A stretch of 64,000 bases of DNA, from positions 20,392 to 84,391 of the forward strand of contig JBEBHH010000012.1 of NCBI GenBank assembly GCA_040080965.1. The letters are read 5' to 3'. Source of the stretch: SHZI01 sp040080965 (GTDB lineage Bacteria > Pseudomonadota > Gammaproteobacteria > Steroidobacterales > GCA-2729495). This document shows, piece after piece, positions 53,893-61,951 of this stretch; position 1 is the stretch's first letter; every line of letters starts with the position of its first letter. The position numbers were made by a program, and so were the translations under genes. The notes under the pieces were generated by a model. The model was not told the origin of the DNA. It saw nothing but the letters and a program-made list of their open reading frames with translations, and ran no database searches.

Positions 53893-55194
53893 ATGGCCCG
53901 CAGCACTCGCAATTCCGCCTTGGAATCCCGCACGAATCGCGCCCGGCTCGCACCCGGCAAGCGGCACTGGCAGACCGTCGGCAAGGGCCTCGCCATCGGC
54001 TATCGGCGGGGTGTGAACGGCGGCACTTGGTACGTTCGCCGCGCCCTGCCGGGCAATCAGTACGCCATCATGAGCATAGGGATTGCCGACGATCATCGGG
54101 AGGCCGACGGCGAGGAAGTGCTGGATTACTTCCAGACCCAGGACAAGGCGCGGAAGCTCGTCGCCCAGAAGGTCATCCGGCGCAGCCGCTACACCGTCGA
54201 GGATTGCCTGCAGGACTACCTGGCGTGGGCTGAGACAAACACCAAGGGCTATGCCGCCACCAAGCGAGCCGTAGACGCCCACATCCTCCCCAAGCTCGGG
54301 CCGGGCCGCTGCGACGACCTCTCCGCCGTAGAGATCCGCCGCTGGCACGAAGGACTCGCAAAGGCCGATCCCCGCGTCCGAACGAAGCCCGGCAAGGCAG
54401 CCAAGCATCGCCCGATTGACCGGAAAGACCCCGAAGCCCTCCGCAGTCGTAAGGCAACGGCCAACCGAGTGCTCACTGTCCTCAAGGCCGCCCTTAACCG
54501 CGCCTACCAGGACGAGGCCATCGCGTCAGCCGACGCCTGGCGCAAGGTGAAGCCGTTTGCCAAGGCCGACGCCGCGAAGATTCGCTACCTGTCTGCCGAT
54601 GAATCCCGCCGCCTCATGAATGCAGCCAGCCCGGAGTTTCGCTCGCTGGTACGCGCCGCCCTGCTCACCGGGGCGCGATGGGGCGAGCTCACCGCACTCC
54701 GGGCCGGTGACTTCACCATTCAGCCCGGCGACCCGACCAAGCAGACCGACAAGCGCAGCGACGACAACGGCAGCATTCACGTCCGGGAATCCAAGTCGGG
54801 GAAGCCCCGCTTTATCCCGCTGACCGCCGAGGGTGTCGCGTTCTTCAAGGCACACACGGCGGGGCTGGCCTCGAGTACGTTCATGTTCACCAAGGCCGAC
54901 GGCAAGCCGTGGGGCAAGAGCCACCAGCACCGGCCCATGAAGGAAGCCTGCGCCAACGCCAAGATTGTCCCGGCGTGCTCGTTTCACGACCTGCGGAACA
55001 CATACGGGGCGCTCCTGGCAATGGCCGGGACCCCGGTGCAAGTCATCGGCAACCTGCTCGGCCACGCCGATACCCGCATCACCGAAAAGCACTACGCCCA
55101 CCTGTCCCCCTCGCACGTCGCTGACATGCTGCGGGCCAATCTGCCCACGTTCGAACCCGTGAAGCCCAGCAACGTGAACCGGATTGCCGGATAG
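53893..55194 (+). CDS. Tyrosine recombinase/integrase of a genomic island
   Basis: The 433-residue protein carries the full tyrosine-recombinase catalytic set: Arg262 (LTGARWGEL), Lys301 (ESKSGKPRFIPL), His365-x-x-Arg368 (FHDLRNTY), His391 (LLGHADTRI) and the nucleophile Tyr401 (KHYAHL). The N-terminal part has an arm-type-binding-like region and a SAM-like core-binding domain (about 100-215) with KATANRVLTVLKAALNRAY. An ATG at 53893 follows a weak GGGGAGT ribosome binding site. It lies 160 bp inside the tRNA-Glu fragment, pointing inwards, so it almost certainly integrated this element. All catalytic residues are present, so it may still be active. Confidence 0.95.
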   Translation: MARSTRNSALESRTNRARLAPGKRHWQTVGKGLAIGYRRGVNGGTWYVRRALPGNQYAIMSIGIADDHREADGEEVLDYFQTQDKARKLVAQKVIRRSRYTVEDCLQDYLAWAETNTKGYAATKRAVDAHILPKLGPGRCDDLSAVEIRRWHEGLAKADPRVRTKPGKAAKHRPIDRKDPEALRSRKATANRVLTVLKAALNRAYQDEAIASADAWRKVKPFAKADAAKIRYLSADESRRLMNAASPEFRSLVRAALLTGARWGELTALRAGDFTIQPGDPTKQTDKRSDDNGSIHVRESKSGKPRFIPLTAEGVAFFKAHTAGLASSTFMFTKADGKPWGKSHQHRPMKEACANAKIVPACSFHDLRNTYGALLAMAGTPVQVIGNLLGHADTRITEKHYAHLSPSHVADMLRANLPTFEPVKPSNVNRIAG

Positions 55195-55294
55195 ACTACC
55201 CAGACGCCCGGCATAGGTTTGGCCACCGAAATGACGGGAACCCTCTCCGTCCGGGCAAGGCAGTTTTCCAGAGGGCGCACACTGGGAGCTTGCG

Positions 55295-56005
55295 ATGACG
55301 ATCCGGCGGCGCGGACGCCCGCATAATTCCACGAAGTTCCGGATTGCCCAGTCGGATGCAGCCATCGCGGAAACCTGCGTCACGCTGGCGCGCTGGGGCT
55401 TACCCATCGGCGACGAGGTGGGCCGTGCTGTCGCCGAAGCGGCAGCGAAGCACTTGGGGCGGACCGATGCCGATGGCCTACCTCTCGGGTGGCACAGTAT
55501 CGAGAAGATCTACAAGACCCACATCCAGACCAGTCGCGCCCGTGGCGACTTTGTTTTCCGTCCGGGGCGTTACCGGAAATGGTCATTACGGCAGCAATGT
55601 CCGGACAAGACGCTTAGCGTTCGGCAGTGGGCTGACCTCCTAATACCTTTAGGCGGCATCTATCAATCCCTGAAGCCAATCAACGCCGACGAGTTGGAGC
55701 GGCGACAAGCCGTAGCCCGTTACAGAGCTTTACGAGGAAAGGCGGCGCTTTTCGATCCGTATGTCTATCCTATGATGCGCGGTGATCTCGTGCTGACGCC
55801 AAAGGTTGCCGCGTCCTTAACCAATGCCCCCCGCATCACAACTCGAGCAGAATCCGCCCCAGAGCCATGGCTACCTCCTGCTGATACGTTGTTCAGGCCA
55901 CTTCGTGCCGGAATGTTGAGCAATCTCCGCCTTCACCAAGCGATACGGCACTATCACTTCCTGCTTCGTCTATCCGCATACAAAAGAAACAAGACGCCTG
56001 ACTAA
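55295..56005 (+). CDS. Hypothetical protein with an N-terminal AT-hook-like motif
   Basis: I do not recognise this 236-residue protein. It starts MTIRRRGRPHNSTKFR, where RRGRP resembles an AT-hook that binds the DNA minor groove. The rest is predicted helical at the start (AAIAETCVTLARWGLPIGDE) and basic overall, ending RLSAYKRNKTPD; there is no signal peptide or membrane helix. A GGGAG ribosome binding site lies 8 bp upstream of the ATG. It is 100 bp downstream of the integrase, and the second half of the gene is more AT-rich than the core, consistent with transfer. A role in element control is possible but unsupported. Confidence 0.6.
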   Translation: MTIRRRGRPHNSTKFRIAQSDAAIAETCVTLARWGLPIGDEVGRAVAEAAAKHLGRTDADGLPLGWHSIEKIYKTHIQTSRARGDFVFRPGRYRKWSLRQQCPDKTLSVRQWADLLIPLGGIYQSLKPINADELERRQAVARYRALRGKAALFDPYVYPMMRGDLVLTPKVAASLTNAPRITTRAESAPEPWLPPADTLFRPLRAGMLSNLRLHQAIRHYHFLLRLSAYKRNKTPD

Positions 56006-56173
56006 CTCCAGAATTTGGTGAACTGGTTACCGGCGGAAGCTGAACACGCCGACCCACGGCGGTAACGGTTTAACCTTACGGCTCGACAACCCTTACTCCG
56101 CAAGCCTTTCACCTTCGACCGCCAGTCCAATCGGATCCTTTTGTCCATAATTTGTCGATATAACGGCACGAAA

Positions 56174-56821
56174 TCAGCCCATCTGGGCATCGTGCGAATC
56201 CTCCTCGGTTGACCCAAAGGTTTCCACGGCTCGCTGCCTGAGCAGCGCGTCGAACTGGGGGTAGAAGGCCGAATCTGCCCAGAAAAAACCCAGCATGGAA
56301 TCCAGGTCGCCCTCGTAGTTCCTCTCAAGCACGTCCATCAGGGGCCAAGCGCCGACGAAGAAGTTCGCCAACTCCACCAGACTGAGTGGCACCTTGGAGC
56401 TGCGCTCACTGGCGTTTGTCAGGGTCCCCCCTTCGTACTCGTCCACGACGCGATAGGCGATGCCTTCAGGCCCGCGCCGGGCGTAGACGCTGGTCACATC
56501 GGACGTCACGGAGTGGATGCTGATGCGGGCGATCTCGACCTCTTGCTCGTTCGTGTCGGGGAGATATTCGCCCCCCATGAGCATGGGGTGTATTCGGCCG
56601 ATGGCCCGACGCTCCTCGCCGCTGAGCGCGGCCTTGGCGAGAAAGTCTGGAACGTCATCCAGACGACCGGCATCCAGGAGAGCCTTTAGGGCTTGCTTCC
56701 GTTGCGCCCCCTTTACTCGCGACAGCAGGTGCTTCTCGAGTCCAAGGGGCCAAAAGTAACTCCGTGGCCGGAAATCCAGATCGATTGCGTTGTCTTCGTC
56801 GTTCACGTCGAAACCTCCCAT
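56174..56821 (-). CDS. Hypothetical protein, 215 residues
   Basis: No recognised function. It reads MGGFDVNDEDNAIDLDFRP then SYFWPLGLEKHLLSRVKGAQ, with a helical segment RKQALKALLDAGRLDDVPDF, GEERRAIGRIHPMLMGGEYL, beta-rich EQEVEIARISIHSVTSDVTS, and a C-terminal helical part ending EDSHDAQMG. It looks cytosolic and acidic. The ATG at 56821 is preferred because the sequence upstream of it lacks coding character. It is convergent with the preceding gene, with about 170 non-coding bp between them. Confidence 0.6.
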   Translation of the reverse strand: MGGFDVNDEDNAIDLDFRPRSYFWPLGLEKHLLSRVKGAQRKQALKALLDAGRLDDVPDFLAKAALSGEERRAIGRIHPMLMGGEYLPDTNEQEVEIARISIHSVTSDVTSVYARRGPEGIAYRVVDEYEGGTLTNASERSSKVPLSLVELANFFVGAWPLMDVLERNYEGDLDSMLGFFWADSAFYPQFDALLRQRAVETFGSTEEDSHDAQMG

Positions 56822-57115
56822 GCGCTTACGTACACACCGGAGCCAACGCACGAAGTGGGAGGTTCCCGTTTGTTTGCCAGGAATCGGCCACATCCCCCTT
56901 AGGGAACCACCTTGCTCGGGGAGCAGGTTGGTGTGAGCGTCGGCTCACTCTTGATGTCGGTGGGAGTATAGGGCAGCCAAGGCCAGAATTTCACGCAGCG
57001 GTCGCGCTTCCGCCATGTGTCGGGTAGGTTCGGTGTAGGTTCAAATCACGGGCTCGCTTTGACAGCTATTTGCTCAGGATCACGAGGGGGTGAGGCGAAC
57101 CAAGGGCAGAGTGGA
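56822..57115. other. Non-coding stretch with no recognised element
   Basis: About 290 bp between two minus-strand genes. It contains neither a coding-like frame nor a hairpin-plus-T-run, and only an isolated GGTTCAAATC near 57040 that is not part of a tRNA. Confidence 0.4.
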
Positions 57116-57562
57116 TCAGTCCTCCGCTCCCTCGGGATCCGGCACCGTAACCTCCCGAAAGGCGCCGTCTTCCCACCCGGCTGGGATGATCCAGGCTGAG
57201 CCAGATTCTGACTCCCGGGCTTTCGCCAAGATCCGCTCCCACCAGCTGAGTATGAAGGCGCTGCGTCTTGCCATGTCCCAGTGGTTCCAGCGGGAAGGGA
57301 GGTAGAAGGCGATGACGCCAGTTTCCGCCACCGCCCGTTGAACCTCTGGGACGCTGCGGATGGCCTTATCCCCAGAGATGATGACGGTGCCACCGTCAGC
57401 AGCAAACTTGGTGATCCACGGAACGTCATCTGGGGCGGGTTGGCCAGTGGCATAGTCTTTCGCCAGGACAATCGTCACCGCTCCGTCGCCGCCTGCAGTG
57501 AGCATCGCCACCAGGCCACGCCCCACGGCCGGGGGGACGTGCTCGTCAAGGGCGACCTTCAA
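57116..57562 (-). CDS. PIN-like toxin of a VapBC45-type module
   Basis: The 148-residue protein begins MKVALDEHVPPAVGRGLVAM and has TIVLAKDYA, DDVPWITKFAADGGTVIISG then DKAIR, spaced like the acidic residues of PIN-like nucleases (Asp6, the DDVPW aspartates, and the SGD aspartate). The sequence resembles VapC45-class toxins, which cut RNA. It overlaps the upstream DUF433-like gene by 4 bp, the normal antitoxin-then-toxin coupling. Toxicity is inferred. Confidence 0.75.
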   Translation of the reverse strand: MKVALDEHVPPAVGRGLVAMLTAGGDGAVTIVLAKDYATGQPAPDDVPWITKFAADGGTVIISGDKAIRSVPEVQRAVAETGVIAFYLPSRWNHWDMARRSAFILSWWERILAKARESESGSAWIIPAGWEDGAFREVTVPDPEGAED

Positions 57563-58290
57563 GCCGCAGCCTGCAGGTCCTGCTCAAAAGCCTCAGCTTC
57601 CCTGACTTCGGCCTCCGAAACCTCATACCACTTCGCAACCGTGCGGTGGCTCCCATGCTCCGCGCTCAGCGCATCAAACAACGCCCGCGTCGGCACTCGC
57701 GACCGCCTCATGACTGGTTGCCCGAATGCGACGCGCGGAGTCACTACTACATTGGGCGCGACGTCCTTTCGTGGATACCACTCCTTTGCGTAGCCACCCG
57801 CCTCGAATGTTATCGGCTGACGAAGGAAGGCACGCATGATTGGTTCAAAGGCGTAGTTTCGCCGACGTAGGTTGTAGAGATCCTTCTCGCCAGTGGTGTT
57901 TACGAGCTCAGCAAATATGGCTCGGTTGTCATGCGAGAACGTAAGTTGCCGAGCGAACGGATGTGGATCGGAAAACAGCTCTCGCGCCGCTTCAGCCATG
58001 GCGCGGATGGCATGCAGCGAGAAACCTACGTCTGCGAAGGACTTGATGAAGAGGGCCTCAATGAGGTTCCTAAAGCCCAGCGTGACCTTCCAGCCCATTC
58101 GCGGAAACTCACGAACCAAAACCGCCCCTGACCCTGATCCGGAGTATCCGGCAATCCACCCCCGCATCTGCGCGTGGGTGACCCCAATCAGGCGGGCCGC
58201 GTCGGGCACGGTATAGATGCCGGCTTCGATCAGTGGCAGGCTACGTCCGGCAGTTGGGGGAGGAGTTCCCATACGCCTACTTTCAACCAT
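57559..58290 (-). CDS. Antitoxin-like MerR-type HTH plus DUF433 protein (VapB45-like)
   Basis: The 243-residue protein starts with a MerR-like helix-turn-helix (GIYTVPDAARLIGVTHAQMR, about 27-46), has a middle region (LGFRNLIEALFIKSFADVGF), and ends with a DUF433-like domain (PRVAFGQPVMRRSRVPTRAL; VAKWYEVSEAEVREAEAFEQ), the domain order of VapB45 antitoxins. It would repress its own operon and neutralise the PIN-like protein encoded next. The ATG at 58290 is taken; one six codons on, at 58272, has a better AGTAGG upstream. Confidence 0.75.
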   Translation of the reverse strand: MVESRRMGTPPPTAGRSLPLIEAGIYTVPDAARLIGVTHAQMRGWIAGYSGSGSGAVLVREFPRMGWKVTLGFRNLIEALFIKSFADVGFSLHAIRAMAEAARELFSDPHPFARQLTFSHDNRAIFAELVNTTGEKDLYNLRRRNYAFEPIMRAFLRQPITFEAGGYAKEWYPRKDVAPNVVVTPRVAFGQPVMRRSRVPTRALFDALSAEHGSHRTVAKWYEVSEAEVREAEAFEQDLQAAA

Positions 58291-58382
58291 TTTCTAATAA
58301 TCGCAATAGCGACTGACGCACGGCCCATAGGTCATTGATTCTCGGAAGCACCGCGATCCCAACCCACGTTGGGTGCAACGCA

Positions 58383-58640
58383 ATGGCTCGCCTCATGATT
58401 GTGCTCGACACCTTCGCCGCCCTCCTTGAGTGCGACCACGCGCTGGCGGCCTTCTGCCCCGCGTGTCAGCGGTGGTCCGACCTCGACCTGGCGCGGCTCG
58501 TGGCGTCCGGGCGCGGTGGCGAAACCTTCATCGGTCGCCGTCCGCGCTGCCAGGTGTGCGGGTCGCTCGGCTTGTGGCAGCTTCGTCCGCCGACGATGCG
58601 AGGGACAGCAAGCGTGATAAGGGCCGCCCCTCCCGCATAG
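58383..58640 (+). CDS. Small zinc-ribbon-like protein
   Basis: The 85-residue protein has two cysteine pairs, CPAC and CQVC, separated by WSDLDLARLVASGRGGETF then IGRRPRC, a pattern seen in small zinc-ribbon proteins of alpha- and gammaproteobacteria often found in mobile regions. Function is unknown. Start could be ATG 58383 or 58395. Its last third overlaps another short reading frame on the opposite strand; the cysteine part is outside that overlap. Confidence 0.5.
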   Translation: MARLMIVLDTFAALLECDHALAAFCPACQRWSDLDLARLVASGRGGETFIGRRPRCQVCGSLGLWQLRPPTMRGTASVIRAAPPA

Positions 58641-58722
58641 CACGGGTCAGCTCGGCAGCCAGTACCGGATCGCGCTCCGCCTGGCGCACCAGCTCGCGGA
58701 AGGCAATGTAGTCGGGGTCCAT
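58528..58722 (-). CDS. Possible small hypothetical protein, 64 residues
   Basis: The frame reads MDPDYIAFRELVRQAERDPV then LAAELTRAMREGRPLSRLL, an amphipathic helical sequence with plausible coding composition. It overlaps the zinc-ribbon gene tail to tail by 113 bp, so one of the two ends, or this whole gene, may not be real. Confidence 0.3.
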   Translation of the reverse strand: MDPDYIAFRELVRQAERDPVLAAELTRAMREGRPLSRLLSLASSADEAATSRATRTPGSADGDR

Positions 58723-58766
58723 ACCCACACGGTAGGAGCCGAGCGGAACGAGCACCAGCGACGAAT

Positions 58767-58853
58767 CTGGTCATTTCGTCGGGATTTGGTTTGACGTAAC
58801 GCCAGTCTCACCCGTTTGGGTGATGCTCTGGCGACCCCTGCGGTCAATACTTA
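58767..58853 (+). promoter_or_regulatory. PEP-CTERM upstream element, copy A
   Basis: This 87-bp stretch aligns with 62971-63056, with blocks such as GG-TTT-ACGTAAC, TTGGGTGATG, CTGG-GACCC-TG-GG and ATACTTA in the same order. It contains an inverted repeat CACCC-GTTT-GGGTG. It ends 91 bp before the start of the first PEP-CTERM gene, so it is a candidate promoter/PrsR-responsive region. Confidence 0.65.
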
Positions 58854-58944
58854 GTTCGGTGGGGTCTGGGGACGTGTAGCTTCGCCGACTAACAACGAGC
58901 CGGGCTGCCTCGGCCTGGGCAGACCACGATGACGGGGGACACCG

Positions 58945-59670
58945 ATGCGCCGACTCATTACCATCCTGACGCTGTGCCTTTCGACGTTCACGGCCCAAGC
59001 GGCGCCGGTTACTTTTGAATACAGCGGGTTCGTCAATCTCGTTACGGGTACTGATCTATCTCTTCTGCCGTACCCTGTAAGTGTGGGAGATCCATTTACG
59101 CTGTCCTATAGATTTGATCCCGACGTACCAGACGCAATCCCTGGTCTGGTTTGGGGTGCAAACTCCATGAGCCAAGTATCGGTTACCTTCCCAACTGGAA
59201 CTTTCTCGTGGGCGCCAGTCCCTCGCTCCTTTGACACACAAATTGTCTACAAAAATGACGTCGGGCCGTCTACCTGCCCCGACATTAGCAACTACTTCCA
59301 TGCTACCGGCGCTTCCCATGAATTACCGCAGGACGCCAGTCCGAATCCTGCCTATTTCGCAAACATGACCCTTGAGTCCTGTGATAGCGAACCGGCAGCA
59401 GCACCGTGGCCGCCTGGGCTGGAGGGCGTAGACAAGTATCTCGGTGCTCCAGAGACGGCAGAGTTCAATTTGCAAAATGATTTCACGTTCCAAGTGAATC
59501 GCCGAGATCTCTTCGGGAATGCAACTTCTGCAACTGTGTTGGGCGACTTCTTCGCTGGCGGGCAGGTAGTTCCCATCCCCCCCGCCGCCTGGCTCTTCGG
59601 CTCCGCCCTCGGCGTCATGGGGTGGATGCGTCGTGCGATTGGCGGCCATACAGCGGCGTACCGACCATGA
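58945..59670 (+). CDS. PEP-CTERM sorting domain protein 1
   Basis: The 241-residue protein has a signal peptide (cleavage near FTAQA, residue 19), an extracytoplasmic all-beta-like body of unknown function (VTFEYSGFVNLVTGTDLSLL at the start, three Cys), and a C-terminal exosortase tag starting near residue 210: PPAAWLFGSALGVMGWMRR. The tag is a PEP-CTERM variant (PPAAW for PEPATW), followed by a hydrophobic stretch and a basic cluster; the tail after the Arg pair is unusually long (about 11 residues). Exosortase would remove the tag and release or anchor the protein at the surface. Its operon includes the next two genes. Confidence 0.88.
   Translation: MRRLITILTLCLSTFTAQAAPVTFEYSGFVNLVTGTDLSLLPYPVSVGDPFTLSYRFDPDVPDAIPGLVWGANSMSQVSVTFPTGTFSWAPVPRSFDTQIVYKNDVGPSTCPDISNYFHATGASHELPQDASPNPAYFANMTLESCDSEPAAAPWPPGLEGVDKYLGAPETAEFNLQNDFTFQVNRRDLFGNATSATVLGDFFAGGQVVPIPPAAWLFGSALGVMGWMRRAIGGHTAAYRP
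59587..59633 (+). repeat. Sorting-tag DNA block, copy 1
   Basis: 47 bp encoding the tag AAWLFGSALGVMGWMR are identical to 60332-60378 except for one synonymous third-base change. The proteins carrying the two copies are otherwise unrelated. Confidence 0.9.
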
Positions 59671-59692
59671 CCACGAGATTTCAAGGAAAACC

Positions 59693-60394
59693 ATGATGAA
59701 GTTGTCGGTGATGCGTAGACTTGTGCTTGTAGCGATGCTCGTCGGGATCCCGATAGCCAACGCAGTGACAACTGTCCCAGCGGGACTCAATCCGGGCGAC
59801 CAGTACCGCCTGGCCTTCGTAACCTCGGCGACCCGCGACGCGGTTTCAACGAACGTGGCGGATTACAACTCCTTCGTGACCGGAGTGGCCAGTACCTCAC
59901 CTGACCTGCTTGCGCTTGGTACAAACTGGGCTGCAATCGTGACGACGAGCTCCGTGTCAGCCCGAGACAATACGAGCACCAACCCAACTGTAGCCACAGG
60001 CGTCCCGATCTACCTACTGAATGGCAGCAAAGTGGCCGAAAGCAACGCTGATCTGTGGGACGGCTTGCTGGATTCTCCCTTGGATATAACGGAACTCGGC
60101 AATGCCATTGCCCCAAGTACCTGGTGGGTGTGGACGGGAACTCTCAGCTACGGGACGATTGTTGGTAGTACACATTTGGGTAGTGATGGGCTTTCACTCG
60201 CCTACACCGGCATAACTTCATTTTCCGCGTACCAGTGGATCGAAGGCTCAATTAGCTTCATAGGAGAGCCGAACCATTTTTACGCCATTTCTGACACTCT
60301 CACTGTGCAGCCCGTCCCCGTGCCACCCGCTGCCTGGCTCTTCGGCTCCGCCCTCGGCGTGATGGGGTGGATGCGTCGGAAGACTCAACCATGA
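59693..60394 (+). CDS. PEP-CTERM sorting domain protein 2
   Basis: The 233-residue protein has a signal peptide (MMKLSVMRRLVLVAMLVGIP, cleaved near IANA), then a body starting VPAGLNPGDQYRLAFVTSAT, a pattern I associate with a family of PEP-CTERM proteins of unknown function, and ends with PPAAWLFGSALGVMGWMRR plus KTQP. It starts 22 bp after PEP-CTERM gene 1, and its stop overlaps the following lipoprotein gene. No catalytic residues are evident; it is probably a surface or matrix protein. Confidence 0.88.
   Translation: MMKLSVMRRLVLVAMLVGIPIANAVTTVPAGLNPGDQYRLAFVTSATRDAVSTNVADYNSFVTGVASTSPDLLALGTNWAAIVTTSSVSARDNTSTNPTVATGVPIYLLNGSKVAESNADLWDGLLDSPLDITELGNAIAPSTWWVWTGTLSYGTIVGSTHLGSDGLSLAYTGITSFSAYQWIEGSISFIGEPNHFYAISDTLTVQPVPVPPAAWLFGSALGVMGWMRRKTQP
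60332..60378 (+). repeat. Sorting-tag DNA block, copy 2
   Basis: Partner of 59587-59633; 46 of 47 bases are the same, with GTG in place of GTC for one valine. Confidence 0.9.
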
Positions 60395-60645
60395 ATGACG
60401 GTACTGCCAAGCCAATGATGCCGGTACGAGCTTGCGTGATTGCTTTGTCCGCTCTGGTATCGGGCTGTGCATATAGCATCGCCGAAATTGACGTCAGTCA
60501 GTATGAGCCAACGTGCGCTCGGCAGTGCGCCGCTACCTATTCGGCCTGCGTCTCCGGCGGGAATCAGGTCGGTGCAAAGACAGAAACGCTGCGGGCCTGT
60601 CGAGAGGCATACACCGTGTGTCTCCGGACCTGTCCTACCAAGTAG
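60391..60645 (+). CDS. Small cysteine-rich lipoprotein
   Basis: The 84-residue protein has a lipoprotein signal with the lipobox LVSGC and then AYSIAEIDVSQYEPTCARQC, a body with further paired cysteines (CARQC, YSACVSG, RACREAYTVCLRTC) that could form two disulfides in the periplasm. Its ATG overlaps the stop of PEP-CTERM gene 2 (ATGA), so it is translated with it. Function unknown; it may help the sorted proteins at the envelope. A terminator follows. Confidence 0.75.
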   Translation: MNDGTAKPMMPVRACVIALSALVSGCAYSIAEIDVSQYEPTCARQCAATYSACVSGGNQVGAKTETLRACREAYTVCLRTCPTK

Positions 60646-60669
60646 ATCCGGCAATAGATTCCACCAGGG

Positions 60670-60696
60670 AACCCGCTTCGGCGGGTTTCTTGTTTT
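60670..60696 (+). terminator. Rho-independent terminator of the PEP-CTERM operon
   Basis: A hairpin AACCCGC-TTCG-GCGGGTT is followed by a T-rich run (TCTTGTTTT), 25 bp after the lipoprotein stop. It closes the three-gene operon. Confidence 0.88.
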
Positions 60697-60742
60697 CGGG
60701 GTTACCCCAGGCGCACAACTTCCGAGACGCCGGCCAACTGCT

Positions 60743-61951
60743 TTATCGTCCGCTGCAACAGACCAGATGTGCGCCCAGCGCGTCCAATCGCGGCTGAAGG
60801 ATTTCAACATCTTTCGGTCGGCAACGACCACTAACGAGTACCAGCAGAGTTCCGGCTGGATTGTGGTCGGCGGGGGCATCCGAGGCGATTTCCTCGAGAA
60901 TCCGGACTGCTTCCCGAGGATCCGGATACGTGCCGGTCCGGACAAGGCTATCGTGGAGATACGCCGCTGCGGCCATTCTTTCCAGGGAGTTATAGGAATT
61001 GAAGAACGTACCATCGGCTCGGCGGGCAATACTGGCTACGTCGTAGTGCCCACTTCGGGATGACACGCCACTTTCCCGCAAGTCATTCAGATCGGATTCG
61101 GTTTCAATTAAGGCCGCCACATGACTGCCCCGATAGACAACGATGTCCAGGCGGCGTCTGCCCATTGTGGGGACTACCTGCCCGTGATCCTTGCTGCGCC
61201 AGACCGGCATTCCAGTCCTCAAGAGACCGGCAGAATCCTCTTCGTCAGCTTTGAATCCAGCAGATCGGAGTTCACGCGCCAATGCGGGTTGCAGCATCGC
61301 CTTCCCGACCTTGGCCTGGGCTTGAACGCCAGCCGCGAAGGCTTTAACAATGGTAAGGACCTGAGCGTCCCAGTCGCTTCCATAGGCTGGATTGGATAGT
61401 TCAGGAACCCGAACCGTGGGAAGAACCGCCAATGCATCAAGCAACTCCCACCGATTCTCGAACGGAAGGACTTCTGATCTTTGATCGGGAACGGTGCGGC
61501 CGTGTGGAAACGGTCCAGGTCCCACATAGATGTCGGCCTGTCCATTCGGCTTCTTCACACCCCCGTCGAGCTTAGGTGATTTGAAATACGCCTCGATGTT
61601 TCGCCTGAATATACCCTCAGCAACGTCCACTGGGGCGACGAAGAAGCGCCATCCTGCCGGACCGCGAGCCAGAAACAGGACGACATCGCAGTGTGCAGCC
61701 CCGGAGACTCGATTAAAGATGGGACTGCCCTCGACCACTCTGGGAGACACGCCCCCACCAGTGATGTAGCCGCGTTCTTTCCTGGACGTCTTTACCTGTA
61801 GCGCGAGGCGTCGGCCATCCTTCTCCACAAACAGATCGGCGTTTGGATAGTTGGCACGGAGATCGTTGGCTTGAGTGACGGTCCAGCCCCGCTTTTCCAA
61901 TTGGCGGGCGCACTCCTCCTCGCCCTCAAGTCCGATGGCCGCCCGACTCAC
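60743..61951 (-). CDS. PD-(D/E)xK-like nuclease domain protein
   Basis: The 402-residue product starts from a GTG overlapping the upstream stop (GTGA). Its N-terminus looks like a restriction-endonuclease-like core: GLEGEEECARQLEKRGWTV, Asp39 in NADLFVEKDG, and Gln52-Val-Lys54 in ALQVKTSRK. A later segment RRRLDIVVYRGSHVAALIET then ESDL (Asp269, Glu283) looks like a second, lysine-less copy. There is no helicase, methylase or membrane segment. It could be a nuclease acting on DNA from outside, but this is inference; it is encoded with a DUF1524 lipoprotein. Confidence 0.6.
   Translation of the reverse strand: MSRAAIGLEGEEECARQLEKRGWTVTQANDLRANYPNADLFVEKDGRRLALQVKTSRKERGYITGGGVSPRVVEGSPIFNRVSGAAHCDVVLFLARGPAGWRFFVAPVDVAEGIFRRNIEAYFKSPKLDGGVKKPNGQADIYVGPGPFPHGRTVPDQRSEVLPFENRWELLDALAVLPTVRVPELSNPAYGSDWDAQVLTIVKAFAAGVQAQAKVGKAMLQPALARELRSAGFKADEEDSAGLLRTGMPVWRSKDHGQVVPTMGRRRLDIVVYRGSHVAALIETESDLNDLRESGVSSRSGHYDVASIARRADGTFFNSYNSLERMAAAAYLHDSLVRTGTYPDPREAVRILEEIASDAPADHNPAGTLLVLVSGRCRPKDVEILQPRLDALGAHLVCCSGR

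Noticed and set aside
57034..57051. T-loop-like GGTTCAAATC suggesting a tRNA
   Set aside because: The flanking bases do not pair to make a T-arm, and no acceptor or anticodon stem is present.
58827..58845. Sigma-54 -24/-12 promoter in the PEP-CTERM elements
   Set aside because: In copy A the GG and GC lie 8 bp apart rather than 10, and in copy B the only GC is 11 bp from the GG; no other consensus match was found.
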